DNA of 64,000 bases, from positions 660,406 through 724,405 of the forward strand of contig CAWFQE010000012.1 of NCBI GenBank assembly GCA_963817885.1, in the 5' to 3' direction. Shown here piece after piece: positions 33,484-42,663 of the stretch. Numbering within the stretch: the first letter of the stretch is position 1; the number at the start of each line of letters is the position of its first letter. The DNA comes from CAVOHU01 sp963817885. Lineage in GTDB: Bacteria > Acidobacteriota > Vicinamibacteria > Vicinamibacterales > JAKQTR01. The position numbers and the translations under genes are program-made. The notes below the pieces were generated by a model. The model searched no databases. It saw only the letters and a list, made by a program, of their open reading frames with translations, and was not told where the DNA came from.

Positions 33484-34701
33484 ATGAGCGTCAGTGAGCT
33501 AGCCGGATCCATCATCGAGTCGCCGACCTTGCGGCTGAACGAGGAGGCGCGGCTCCTTCGCGAACGGGGAGAGCCGGTCATCCATCTCGGCATCGGTGAG
33601 CCGAAGAACAAGACCCCCATCACGGCGATCCTGAGTTCGGCGGCCAAACTCAGCCAGGGCGACGTGAAGTACTGTCCGACCGACGGGCTGCCGTCGCTGA
33701 AGAAGGCCATCATCCGCTACACGGAGGAGCACTACGACAAGATGGTCGCGCCTGAGAACGTCATCGTGTCGTCCGGCGCGAAGCAGGCCATCTTCAACCT
33801 GCTCTACACCATCCTCAATCCGCAGGATGAAGTCATCATCCTGGCGCCCTACTGGGTGAGCTACCCGGAAATGGTGAAGATGGTGTACGGGATTCCGGTG
33901 ATCGTGACGCCGGAAGACGGATCATTCCACCCGCGGATGGCGGATATCGAGAGGGTCGTCAGCTCGTCGACCAAGGCGATCATCATCAACTCGCCGAACA
34001 ACCCGAGCGGCACGGTCTACTCGGAGGAGTTCATCGCCCAGATCATCGACTTCTGCGAACGCAAGAAGATCTACGTGATCATGGACGACATCTATCACAA
34101 GCTCGTCTTCGACGGGAAACGCGCGCCGTCGTGCTACCAGTTCACCACGCGGCAGCTCGAAGACTCTCGGGTCGTGGTCATCAACGGGATCGCCAAGCTC
34201 TACGGGATGACCGGCTTCCGGATCGGCTGGTGCGTGGCGCCGCGGAAGCTGGTGACGGTGATGAACAACGTGCAGGCCCAGACCACCTCGTGCAGTTCAC
34301 CGGTGATGCAGGCCGGCGCCGAGGGCGCCCTGCTCGGCATGCAGAGCTTCGTCGAGAGTCTCCGCCTGCAGATACAGAACAATCGTGACGTGATCATGCG
34401 GGAACTGACGTCGTTCAACGGGGTGAAGACCGTCCGTCCCGAAGGCACGTTCTACTGCCTGCCCGACTTTCGCGCATACAACGCCAGCTCCGTGGAACTG
34501 TCGCAGTTCCTGCTGAAGAAGGCGCTGGTGGTGACGGTTCCCGGCCGCGAATTCGGCATGGAAGGGCACCTGCGCCTGAGCTACGCCGGGTCGATCAAGG
34601 ATGTGACCGAAGGCGTGGCGCGCATGAAGTGGGCGCTCGATCCAACCTCCCCGAACGACATCTATATCGGTGACAAGAAGCTCATCAGGGACTGGCTATG
34701 A
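33484..34701 (+). CDS. aspC: PLP-dependent class I aminotransferase (aspartate type)
   Basis: The 405-residue fold-type I aminotransferase shows VIHLGIGEPK, SSGAKQAIFNLL, NSPNNPSGTVYSEE, MDDIYHKLVFDG and NGIAKLYGMTGFRIGW with the likely PLP Lys. It probably transfers the amino group between aspartate and 2-oxoglutarate. An aromatic specificity is possible. Its stop overlaps the PEP carboxykinase start by four bases, coupling oxaloacetate production with its decarboxylation to PEP. The start is ATG 33484; the frame is open upstream to 33277 but without a ribosome site as good. A 207-base leader with a hypothetical promoter precedes it. Confidence 0.88.
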   Translation: MSVSELAGSIIESPTLRLNEEARLLRERGEPVIHLGIGEPKNKTPITAILSSAAKLSQGDVKYCPTDGLPSLKKAIIRYTEEHYDKMVAPENVIVSSGAKQAIFNLLYTILNPQDEVIILAPYWVSYPEMVKMVYGIPVIVTPEDGSFHPRMADIERVVSSSTKAIIINSPNNPSGTVYSEEFIAQIIDFCERKKIYVIMDDIYHKLVFDGKRAPSCYQFTTRQLEDSRVVVINGIAKLYGMTGFRIGWCVAPRKLVTVMNNVQAQTTSCSSPVMQAGAEGALLGMQSFVESLRLQIQNNRDVIMRELTSFNGVKTVRPEGTFYCLPDFRAYNASSVELSQFLLKKALVVTVPGREFGMEGHLRLSYAGSIKDVTEGVARMKWALDPTSPNDIYIGDKKLIRDWL

Positions 34702-36341
34702 TCAATCTTCTCGACATCAAGACGCCCACGCAGGCGCAGGCGCTGGCCCTCAAGAGCGACTACGGGCTGGATAACATCGGTCTGTACAACGTCGGCCAGA
34801 CCTACTGGAACCTGCCGACCGAGGCGTTGTACGAGGAACTCGCGTTCCGGCGCGAGGCGATCATCACGCGCGGCGGGCCCATCACCGCCAACACCGGCAA
34901 GCACACCGGGCGGTCGGCCAACGACAAGTTCCTGGTTCGTGAGCCCAGCTCCGAGCACCACGTGTGGTGGGGCCAGTACAACCGCCCGATGGCGCAGGAG
35001 AAATTCAACGAGCTGTTCAACCGCGTGCAGGGCTACCTCCAGGATCGCGACGTCTTCGTGACCGACTGCTTCGTCGGCGCCGACCCGGACTACAGGATGC
35101 CGGTGCGGATCATCACCGAGAAGGCCTGGCACAGCCTGTTCGCGCGCAACATGTTCATCAACCCGAGGACCAACGAGGAGTACCGGCGACACGTTCCGGA
35201 CTTCACGGTGATTGCGCTCCCGGGGTTCAAGGGCATTCAGCAGATCGACGCCACGGCGTCGAACACGTTCATCGCGCTGAATTTCGACCAGCGCCTGTGC
35301 ATCATCGGGAACACCGCCTACGCCGGCGAGATCAAGAAGTCGGTCTTCACGGTGATGAACTACCTGATGCCCCTGCAGGGCGTGCTGCCGATGCACTGCT
35401 CGGCCAACGTCGGCAAGGATGGCGATGTGGCGCTGTTCTTCGGGCTCTCCGGAACAGGGAAGACCACGTTGTCGGCGGACCCGACCCGCGGCCTGATTGG
35501 CGACGACGAGCACGGCTGGTCGGACAACGGGGTGTTCAACTTCGAAGGCGGGTGCTACGCGAAGGTCATTCAGCTCTCTCCGTCGGCCGAACCCGAAATC
35601 TACGCCTGCACGCACCGGTTCGGGACCGTCCTCGAGAATGTCGTCTTCGATCCGGTCACGCGCGTCATCGATCTTGACGACGAGACCCTGACCGAGAACA
35701 CGCGGGCGTGTTATCCGCTCGAGTTCATCGACAACGCGATCGAAGCCAAGCGCGCCGGCCATCCCAAGAACATCATCTTCCTGACCTGCGACGCCTCGGG
35801 CGTCATGCCGCCGATCGCGCGATTGTCGGTCGATCAGGCCCGCTATCAGTTCATCTCCGGGTATACCTCGAAGCTGGCGGGCACCGAGGCCGGCCTGGGC
35901 AAGGAGCCGGAGATTACCTTCAGCACCTGCTTCGGCGGGCCGTTCATGGTCCACCCGCCCGACTACTACGCCCGCCTGCTGAAGGACAAGGTGATTCGGT
36001 ATGGCGTGACCTGCTGGCTCCTGAATACGGGCTGGGTCGGCGGGCCGTACGGCGTCGGCAAGCGGATCAGCATCCGGCACACGCGGGCCATGCTGAATTC
36101 GGTGCTCAGCGGGAAGCTGGAGGGCGTCGAGTTCAAGACGGATCCGATCTTCGGATTCGAGGTGCCGAAGACCTGTCCGGATGTGCCCGATCACGTCATG
36201 GATCCTGCCAACTCGTGGCCCGATCGCAACCTGTACAACCAGCGGTACCGGGGCCTGGCGGCGAGGTTCATCGACAATTTCAAGAAGTTCGATACGCCGG
36301 ACGCGCGCGAGCTCGCGAAGGTCGGCCCGCGCATCGACTGA
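34698..36341 (+). CDS. pckA: Phosphoenolpyruvate carboxykinase (ATP)
   Basis: This 547-residue enzyme makes PEP from oxaloacetate with ATP in gluconeogenesis. It shows NTGKHTGRSANDKF, the kinase-1a loop FFGLSGTGKTTLSAD, metal-binding DDEHGWSDNGVFNFEGGCYA, and GYTSKLAGTEAG. The kinase loop and TGRSANDKF identify the ATP-type rather than GTP-type enzyme. Length is typical. It is translationally coupled to the aminotransferase upstream. Confidence 0.96.
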   Translation: MINLLDIKTPTQAQALALKSDYGLDNIGLYNVGQTYWNLPTEALYEELAFRREAIITRGGPITANTGKHTGRSANDKFLVREPSSEHHVWWGQYNRPMAQEKFNELFNRVQGYLQDRDVFVTDCFVGADPDYRMPVRIITEKAWHSLFARNMFINPRTNEEYRRHVPDFTVIALPGFKGIQQIDATASNTFIALNFDQRLCIIGNTAYAGEIKKSVFTVMNYLMPLQGVLPMHCSANVGKDGDVALFFGLSGTGKTTLSADPTRGLIGDDEHGWSDNGVFNFEGGCYAKVIQLSPSAEPEIYACTHRFGTVLENVVFDPVTRVIDLDDETLTENTRACYPLEFIDNAIEAKRAGHPKNIIFLTCDASGVMPPIARLSVDQARYQFISGYTSKLAGTEAGLGKEPEITFSTCFGGPFMVHPPDYYARLLKDKVIRYGVTCWLLNTGWVGGPYGVGKRISIRHTRAMLNSVLSGKLEGVEFKTDPIFGFEVPKTCPDVPDHVMDPANSWPDRNLYNQRYRGLAARFIDNFKKFDTPDARELAKVGPRID

Positions 36342-36374
36342 TCATCCTGCCCGGTTGGCGGCAGGCGATGAAGC

Positions 36375-36620
36375 CCCGGGGTCTGAAGACCCCGGGCCAC
36401 ATCCTTTACGCGGGCGGGCTCCATCCTTCACGCGGGCGGGCTGCAGGATGTAGGCCGGGGCTTCAGCCCCGACGAGCTTGGCGGCTCTGAAGAGCCGCCC
36501 TACATCAGGTCCGGAGGCCGCCGTGCCGGGTGGAGGCCGTGTCAGGTGGAGGCCGGGGCTTCAGCCCCGGCGAGCGCAGCGGCTGAGTGGTCGGATGTAG
36601 GCCGGGGCTTCAGACCCGGC
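36375..36620. repeat. Cluster of five REP-like short palindromes
   Basis: Five tight palindromes with a 2-base loop lie in the gap between pckA and the CoA-binding gene: 36375-36384/36387-36396, 36457-36462/36465-36470, 36480-36488/36491-36499, 36552-36560/36563-36571 and 36601-36609/36612-36620. Each has a TCT/GCT-nn-AGA/AGC centre, often within GCCGGGGCT-TC-AGCCCCGGC. A direct repeat of about 20 bases (36401-36420 and 36423-36442) is also present. The elements look like mobile REP sequences; no transposase of the RAYT type is in the window. The gap (36342-36729) holds no other gene I can support. Confidence 0.75.
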
Positions 36621-36716
36621 GATCGATCGCGCGGCGGGCGACGTCGGCCCCTCGCTCCCGCTCGCCAGCTGGATGCAGCCGACTGCCCGGCAAGAAGCGG
36701 CGATGGAATCCGGGCG

Positions 36717-36723
36717 CTATAAT
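36717..36723 (+). promoter_or_regulatory. -10 box six bases before the CoA-binding gene
   Basis: TATAAT lies immediately before a six-base gap and the ATG at 36730 (the box ends at about 36723). The geometry would give a leaderless transcript, as for the genes at 11514 and 16163. Confidence 0.5.
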
Positions 36724-36729
36724 CGAGAC

Positions 36730-37101
36730 ATGGGAAAAGTCGTTGCGGTCATCGGCGCCTCGTCGGATCGGAGCAAGTTCGGCAACAAGGCCGTGCGGGC
36801 CTATCTCCACCAGGGATACACCGTGGTGCCGATTCATCCGAAGGAGACGCAGGTCGAAGGCCTGAAAGCGTACCCGTCGGTCCGGGACGTGCCCGGCCAC
36901 ATCGATCTGGCGTCGATGTACGTGCCGCCGTCGGTCGGCCAGTCGCTCCTCGACGAGATCGCGGCGAAGGGCATCACGGAAGTGTGGTTCAATCCGGGCG
37001 CCGAGAGTCCGGCGGTCATCGCACGGGCCCGGGCCCTCAATCTCACCCCCGTGGTCGCCTGCAGCATCCTCGGGATGGGTGAGGAGCCGTCCGCCTACTG
37101 A
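36730..37101 (+). CDS. CoA-binding domain protein
   Basis: The 123-residue protein is a stand-alone CoA-binding Rossmann domain. VVAVIGASSDRSKFGNKAVR is the nucleotide loop, followed by YTVVPIHPKETQVEGLKAYP and VWFNPGAESPAVI. Family members (YccU-like) bind CoA or a nucleotide, and their physiological role is unclear. I chose ATG 36730 because the domain starts there, after TATAAT and six bases. An in-frame ATG further upstream would run through palindromic repeat DNA. Confidence 0.85.
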   Translation: MGKVVAVIGASSDRSKFGNKAVRAYLHQGYTVVPIHPKETQVEGLKAYPSVRDVPGHIDLASMYVPPSVGQSLLDEIAAKGITEVWFNPGAESPAVIARARALNLTPVVACSILGMGEEPSAY

Positions 37102-37160
37102 TGTCCGGGGCCCGACGCCTCGGGCCGGCCGGTCCTCTCGCAGCGACCCGACACTGGTTG

Positions 37161-37190
37161 TTGACACCCGTCGAATAACTGCCCTATAGT
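37161..37190 (+). promoter_or_regulatory. rho promoter
   Basis: TTGACA (37161-37166) is followed by CTATAG after 17 bases or TATAGT (37185-37190) after 18. The rho ATG lies 111 bases further on. rho leaders are often autoregulated by Rho itself, and this leader is C-rich, consistent with but not proof of that. Confidence 0.6.
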
Positions 37191-37301
37191 CGGTGAAGTC
37201 AAAGGGACACTCCTCGGGGCTTTCGTGGCCGCCGGGGCCTTCCGCCCCCCGAACCCGAACCTCAACCGCTCGCATCAACGCTCCGCAATCAGACACCATC
37301 A

Positions 37302-38699
37302 ATGCCAACCAACCACAAGCGTCAGTCCACGCAGGCGCGCGCGTCGAACGGCCAGACTCCTGTTGCTGAGACGCCGGTGGCCGAGTCCACGCCCGACGCC
37401 GCACGTCCCGCCGTCAACGGCAGCGCCCGCCGACCGGGTGAGGGGCTCAACATTGGCGAACTGAAGGACATGAGCATTCAGAAGCTCACCCAGATCGCCA
37501 AGGACCTCAACGTCGCCGGAGCGACCGGCATGCGCAAGCAGGAGCTGATCTTCCAGATCCTGAAGGCGCAGACCGAACAGAGCGGGTTCATTTTCTCGGA
37601 AGGCGTGCTCGAGGTGCTGCCCGACGGCTTCGGGTTCCTGCGAGCGCCCGACTACAACTACCTGCCCGGCCCCGACGACATCTACGTCTCGCCGTCGCAG
37701 ATCCGCAAGTTCGATCTGCAGACCGGCGACACGGTCTCGGGACAGATTCGGCCGCCCAAGGAAGGGGAGCGCTACTTCGCGCTCATCAAGGTCGAAGCCG
37801 TCAACTTCGAATCGCCGGAGATGGCGCGCGACAAGCTCTTCTTCGAGAACCTCACGCCGCTCTACCCGCAGGAGGCCTTGCGCCTCGAAACCGCGGCGGA
37901 GAACCTGTCGGCCAGGGTCATGGATCTGATGACGCCGATTGGCAAGGGCCAGCGCGGCCTGATCGTGGCGCCGCCCCGGACCGGCAAGACGATGCTGCTC
38001 CAGAACATCGCCCAGTCGGTTTCTGCCAATCACCCCGAAGTGTTTCTCATCGTGCTCCTCATCGACGAGCGGCCCGAAGAAGTGACCGACATGCAGCGCT
38101 CGGTCGACGGCGAGGTGATTTCGTCGACCTTCGACGAGCCGGCGCAGCGCCACGTGCAGGTGGCCGAGATGGTGATCGAAAAGGCCAAGCGCCTGGTCGA
38201 GCACAAGAAGGACGTGTTGATTCTCCTCGATTCGATCACGCGCCTGGCGCGAGCCTACAACACGGTGATCCCGCCGTCGGGCAAGGTCCTCTCGGGCGGC
38301 CTGGATTCGAACGCGCTTCAGAAGCCCAAGCGGTTCTTCGGCGCGGCGCGCAACATCGAGGAGGGCGGCTCGCTCACGATCATCGCCACTGCGCTCATCG
38401 ACACCGGCTCGCGCATGGACGACGTGATCTTCGAGGAGTTCAAGGGCACGGGCAACCTCGAGATCCACCTCGACCGCAAGCTGGTCGACAAGCGCGTGTT
38501 CCCGGCCATCGACATTCAGAAGAGCGGAACGCGCAAGGAAGAGCTGCTCATCGCGCGCGAGGACCTGAACCGGATCTGGGTGCTCCGCAAGGTGCTCAAC
38601 CCGCTGTCGCCGGTCGAGGCCATGGAACTGCTGCTCGACAAGATGTCGAAGACCAAGTCCAACGGAGACTTCCTGTCGTCCATGCAGCGGATGGGATAG
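37302..38699 (+). CDS. rho: Transcription termination factor Rho
   Basis: The 465-residue hexameric RNA helicase ends transcription at Rho-dependent sites. After a poorly conserved N-terminal stretch of about 50 residues come the Rho N-domain (LKDMSIQKLTQIAKDLNVAG), the RNA-binding cold-shock-like domain (EGVLEVLPDGFGFLRAPDYN) and the ATPase. The ATPase has Walker A APPRTGKTMLLQNIA, LLIDERPEEVTDM, LLDSITRLARAYN and the R-loop/Q-loop GGLDSNALQKPKRFFGAARN. The C-terminus is complete. The sequence is a normal housekeeping copy. Confidence 0.96.
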   Translation: MPTNHKRQSTQARASNGQTPVAETPVAESTPDAARPAVNGSARRPGEGLNIGELKDMSIQKLTQIAKDLNVAGATGMRKQELIFQILKAQTEQSGFIFSEGVLEVLPDGFGFLRAPDYNYLPGPDDIYVSPSQIRKFDLQTGDTVSGQIRPPKEGERYFALIKVEAVNFESPEMARDKLFFENLTPLYPQEALRLETAAENLSARVMDLMTPIGKGQRGLIVAPPRTGKTMLLQNIAQSVSANHPEVFLIVLLIDERPEEVTDMQRSVDGEVISSTFDEPAQRHVQVAEMVIEKAKRLVEHKKDVLILLDSITRLARAYNTVIPPSGKVLSGGLDSNALQKPKRFFGAARNIEEGGSLTIIATALIDTGSRMDDVIFEEFKGTGNLEIHLDRKLVDKRVFPAIDIQKSGTRKEELLIAREDLNRIWVLRKVLNPLSPVEAMELLLDKMSKTKSNGDFLSSMQRMG

Positions 38700-39200
38700 C
38701 CGCCAGGATCGTTCCGCGCATTTCACGCGCCTCCGATCGCGTGCGGGCCCCCGCCCGACCTTGCGGAGCACGCCTCGCCTTCCGACCAGAGGTCTTGCCG
38801 GCCGGGCATGTCTCTCGTCCCGCCCGGGACTCGACCGGCAGAACCTGCGCGGCGCACCGTCCGCGCGGGCCTTTTTGCCGCGATCCAAGTGGTTCAACCA
38901 AGGGCGTGCCAGTGGATCCGGTGGGGGACTCCGGATGGGGGACTCCGGATTGAACCCGCCGGCGCTTTCGGAGTATCCTCTCGTCCCGCTGGCAATTCGG
39001 CCAAGCTCATCCCTGGGAACAGGATGGGTCGTTGTCGGGGCTCGCCCGATCGACCCGGCCGCTAGGCGCGGCCGGGTGTGCCTTTACCGTCTGGGCCGCG
39101 CAGACCTCGGGTGCGCGGCTGCGGCATCAGGGGCAGCGGCCCCGAATCTCCGGATTCATGTCGATTCTTCCGTAAGCGGTTGGACCGAGTGGAGGGGACC
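38700..39200. other. Non-coding gap between rho and the SH3b gene
   Basis: No convincing gene is seen. A 14-bp unit (GGGGGACTCCGGAT) occurs twice in tandem at 38923-38936 and 38937-38950. A long GC palindrome (about 39052-39078, GACCCGGCCGC inverted as GCGCGGCCGGGT) could be a terminator or leader stem. Open frames here show no domain, no start site with a ribosome site, and no conserved features. I tested c-di-GMP and cobalamin riboswitch consensus by eye without a match. Confidence 0.4.
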
Positions 39201-40076
39201 ATGGTGATTTCTGGTCGGAGATCGGGCTGGGTGGTTCTGGCGGCGCTGGTCGCGTTGGTTCTGACGGCAATTCCTGTCGTGGCTCAGACCCTGAGCGTGA
39301 CGGCCGACAAGGTGAACCTGAGAGAGAAGCCGACGACAGACAGCGCGATCGTGGCGACCTTCGAGCGCGGCACCGAACTGACGGTGATTGAGACCGCGGG
39401 CAGCTGGTACAAGGTGCGCGACAAGGTCAGCGGCAAGGAAGGCTACGTGCACCGCCTGACGGTCAAGGTTATCGGCGGATCCGCCGCTCCGGCTCCCCCG
39501 GCGGCCCCGGCTGCCGCAGCGCCCAGGACGCCCGCGCGCGTTGCTCCTCGACCGGCACCTCCACCGGGGCGGCTATCGTCCGCGGCCGCGTCGTCCGAAG
39601 AGAAGTCGACCTCAATCGTGCCGATGCTGGGCTTCATCAACGGTGGCGGGACGTCGACGTGGGTCATCGGCGCAGGAGTCGGCTTCAAGCCATTCTCCAA
39701 TCCGGCGATTCGCGTCCAGGCTGACGTGCTCTACCACCGCTTTTCGGCGAGTGCCCCGGCCGGCTTCGCCAACGACCTCAAAATGACTGCGAATGCGTTC
39801 TGGTTCTCGGCCAACGGCCACTACCTGTTCGGTGGCGAGACCATCAGGCCCTACGTGGGAGCCGGCATCGCCTTGGGGTACGCATCGATCGGGTGCAGCG
39901 GCTCATTGTGCTCCAGCCTTCCGTCAGGATCCCTCAGCAGCAGCACGGATTTCGGGTTCCAGGGGATGGGCGGCGTCGACTACCCGATGGGAAGTGTCAC
40001 GCTCAGGGGTGAGGCGCGGATCATCATCATCTCGGGGGAGACGAGCTTTGCGTTACTCGGCGGGGTGAAGTTCTAA
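39201..40076 (+). CDS. Exported protein with SH3b domain and predicted outer-membrane beta-barrel
   Basis: The 291-residue protein has a signal peptide (about 1-29), an SH3b domain at about 30-90 (LSVTADKVNLREKPTTDSAI and GSWYKVRDKVSGKEGYVH), a Pro/Ala linker (90-125), and a C-terminal barrel (about 130-291) of short alternating beta strands with GAGVGFKPFSN, YVGAGIALGYA and a final aromatic residue (Phe). SH3b domains often bind peptidoglycan, so the protein may link outer membrane and wall. The start at ATG 39201 follows a strong GGAGGGG site. Confidence 0.75.
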   Translation: MVISGRRSGWVVLAALVALVLTAIPVVAQTLSVTADKVNLREKPTTDSAIVATFERGTELTVIETAGSWYKVRDKVSGKEGYVHRLTVKVIGGSAAPAPPAAPAAAAPRTPARVAPRPAPPPGRLSSAAASSEEKSTSIVPMLGFINGGGTSTWVIGAGVGFKPFSNPAIRVQADVLYHRFSASAPAGFANDLKMTANAFWFSANGHYLFGGETIRPYVGAGIALGYASIGCSGSLCSSLPSGSLSSSTDFGFQGMGGVDYPMGSVTLRGEARIIIISGETSFALLGGVKF

Positions 40077-40268
40077 ACGTTCCAGGGCCGCGTGAATCCG
40101 GCCCCGCCGATGCGCCACGCCCCGTCCTCACGTGGCGGGGGGTGCTGCGCCGGGCCGGCGTAGTAGAGTAGTGAGGCGAGGTTCAGCCCCGGGGCCCGAG
40201 AAGCCCGCATCGGGACCGGACAGACGAGCGTCCCGCGTTCTCGGGGAGACTTTGCGGAGGGAAATCCA
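40077..40268. other. Intergenic region before the zinc-ribbon gene
   Basis: The gap of 192 bases contains GC-rich inverted segments (about 40110-40145) that could end the upstream transcript. A weak TAGAGT box lies near 40167. A purine-rich GGAGGG ribosome site sits just before ATG 40269. Confidence 0.3.
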
Positions 40269-41649
40269 ATGAGCGAACGATGCAGCCGATGCGGGGCCGA
40301 ACTGGGCGCGGGTGCGAAGGTATGTCCTCAGTGCGGCGTGCCTGTCGCGTCAGCGACTTCATCGGCGGCCGACTCCGCCACGACCGTCAGAGTGACGCAG
40401 CCGCCCGACGTTTCCCGGTCTCAGGCACGGCCGCCCGCAGGCATGGCCGGCGGACCAAAGGGCGCTTCGACCAAGGCGCCGCTTCCCTCGTGGGTGTGGG
40501 GCGCGCTCGGGCTGGTGCTGCTGGCGGCCATCGTTGCCGGCGGATACCTGTGGTACACGCGCTACCTGGCCACCCAGCCCCAGCCGGACCAGAGTGCGGC
40601 GGCGAAAGGGTCCGACCGCCGCGGGGACCGCTCCGGCTGCGGAAGTCCAGACCGTCATGGATCTGGCCTCGCAGTACGAAGCCCTTCAGGCCAAGGCCGA
40701 CGACACGAACCGTCAGATTGCCGGGCTCCTCACCCAGGCCCAGAAGCGTGGCGGATCGTTGCCGGCCAACTTCGGTCCCGATCTCACCGACGAGCAGCGC
40801 AAGCTGCTGGCCGATCGCATCCAGCAGGAGAAGTCTGGCGTCCGTGACCTGCTGCAGGAAATCCTCACCAAGGATCAGCAGCTGCAGGATCTCCGAAAGC
40901 AGACCGCCGGTCTCGAACAGAAGCTGCCCGCCTACGTCGTGGCGCAGGATGGAAGCCGCCACGATCGGATCGCGATGGACTTCCTGATCAAGCAGGGCAT
41001 GTCCGCCGAGAAGGCGTATGGCATCGTCTCCAGCATCAACCTCGAGGACGCCCTGCTTCCGGGCTTCCGCGTGTGGACCTACTACAACAACGGCCAGTTC
41101 GGCACGTGGGTGACGCAGGGCAGCGCGTCGGTCTCGCCGCAGGAGCATCAGCGCCGCGTCAAGCAGTTGCTGGTCGATGAGCGCGATGAAGCCGTCAAGT
41201 CGGCCGACGAGGCGAAGTCGCAGGCGCAGCAGGCCGATGTCCAGCGAAAGGCGGCCGAAGAGCAGGCCGCGGCAGCGAGCGCCGAGACGGGGGCGATCCT
41301 GAAGGTGGCCGAAGAGGAGCGCGCCAAGGCCGAAGCCGCCGAGAACACCGTGCGCTACGCCATCGGGCCGAAGAAAGTCCTGGTGGAATCCGGCATCATC
41401 GACAACCGCAACCGGATCAAGGCCCTCGAAGACAGCCAGCTTCAGACGCTGAACCTCAAGGAGTCGTCGGAGATCTCCGTTGATGCGAGCACGCAGGGCA
41501 TCAAGAAGCTGAAGAAGGTCACGCTGCTCCCGGACATGTTCATCCTCAACACCGACTACCAGGTGCAGCGGGACGGCGCGATGATGCAGTTGAAGATCCT
41601 GAACCCGTCGAAGTTTGCACGCATGAAATTCGTCATCGTCCTGGAGTAG
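40269..41649 (+). CDS. Zinc-ribbon, single-pass membrane, coiled-coil protein, one frameshift
   Basis: The protein begins with a zinc ribbon (CSRCGAELGAGAKVCPQCG). It then has a Ser/Pro linker and a membrane span (about residues 80-97, VWGALGLVLLAAIVAGGYLW). After about residue 112 the frame changes at the AAAGGG run (40605-40610). The next frame continues without a start of its own: a coiled-coil region (QYEALQAKADDTNRQIAGLL, VRDLLQEILTKDQQLQDLRK), an Ala/Glu-rich heptad segment and a C-terminal beta-rich part ending MKFVIVLE. Removing one base in the run restores 459 residues. The two reading frames share one gene model because the second has no ribosome site or start near the join. Function is unknown; it stands immediately upstream of the MoxR/Bat genes. 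Confidence 0.7.
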
Positions 41650-41658
41650 CGTTCGCTC

Positions 41659-42663
41659 GTGTCCAATTCTCCAAAGACCGCCGAACAAGGGGGAGCCCTG
41701 TCGGCAACCGAGACGCTCGCGCTCCTGAACCGGCTGCGGGCTGAGCTTGCCCGCTTCATCGTCGGCCAGGACGTGATCGTCAGCCGCCTGCTCGTCGGTC
41801 TCCTGGCCGGCGGTCATGTCCTCATCGAGGGCGTGCCCGGGCTCGCCAAGTCGCTCGTCGTGAAGCTGCTCGGCGATGCCTGCGGCCTGTCGTTCAAGCG
41901 AATCCAGTTCACGCCCGATCTCCTGCCGTCCGACGTCACCGGCACCCTGGTGTTCAACCCGGTCAGCGGCGGATTCTCGGTGCACAAGGGGCCGGTGTTC
42001 GCCAACCTGGTCCTGGCCGACGAGGTCAATCGAGCGCCCGCCAAGGTCCAGAGCGCGCTGCTCGAGGCGATGCAGGAACAACAGGTCACCATCGGCCAGA
42101 CGACGTTTCCGATCGAAGACCCGTTCCTCGTCGTGGCGACGCAGAATCCGCTCGAGCACGAGGGCACATATGCGCTGCCCGAAGCGCAGCTCGACCGGTT
42201 CATGCTGCATATCGCCAGCCGCTACCCGGACCAGCAGCAGGAGATCCAGGTGATCGACCGTCACCTGGAGCCGAGCGTGACACCCATTTCGCCCGTCCTG
42301 ACGCCCGAGCTCGTGATGGGCGCCCGGCGCGCCGTGTGCGCCGTTCACGTCGACCCCCTCATCCGCGCGTACGTCGTCAACATCGTGCGCGCCACCCGCG
42401 TGAACGAACCGGGTGCGGCAGGCGAATCCCGCATGCCCAGGATTCGCCTCGGGGCCTCTCCTCGCGCCGGCGTGCACCTTTCGCTGGCGGCCCGGGCCTA
42501 CGCGTTCCTCGCCGGACGCGGTCACGTGCTGCCCGAGGACGTTCGAGCTGTGTCCTCCGATGTGCTCCGGCACCGCGTCCTGTTGACGTACGAGGCGGAA
42601 GCTGACGGTCTGAGCGTCGAATCGGCGGTGCAGCAGATCGTCGACGCCGTTCCCATTCCGTGA
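41659..42663 (+). CDS. MoxR-family AAA+ ATPase
   Basis: The 334-residue MoxR/RavA-like ATPase acts with VWA proteins as a chaperone or assembly factor. It shows the Walker A variant EGVPGLAKSLVVKLLG, KRIQFTPDLLPSDVTGTLV, Walker B LVLADEVNRAPAKVQSALLEAM, sensor 1 VATQNPLEHEGTYALPEAQL and the C-terminal lid (SPRAGVHLSLAARAYA). The GTG start (41659) is nine bases after the zinc-ribbon gene. A DUF58 gene follows with a four-base overlap, giving the canonical MoxR-DUF58-Bat order. Confidence 0.93.
   Translation: MSNSPKTAEQGGALSATETLALLNRLRAELARFIVGQDVIVSRLLVGLLAGGHVLIEGVPGLAKSLVVKLLGDACGLSFKRIQFTPDLLPSDVTGTLVFNPVSGGFSVHKGPVFANLVLADEVNRAPAKVQSALLEAMQEQQVTIGQTTFPIEDPFLVVATQNPLEHEGTYALPEAQLDRFMLHIASRYPDQQQEIQVIDRHLEPSVTPISPVLTPELVMGARRAVCAVHVDPLIRAYVVNIVRATRVNEPGAAGESRMPRIRLGASPRAGVHLSLAARAYAFLAGRGHVLPEDVRAVSSDVLRHRVLLTYEAEADGLSVESAVQQIVDAVPIP

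Noticed and set aside
38990..39100. Possible c-di-GMP (GEMM) or cobalamin riboswitch
   Set aside because: The conserved loop sequences of these families were not found on inspection; only GC palindromes are present.
40387..42573. A minus-strand open frame of 728 codons opposite the zinc-ribbon and MoxR genes
   Set aside because: Antisense shadow with no recognisable motif; the plus-strand genes explain the codon pattern.
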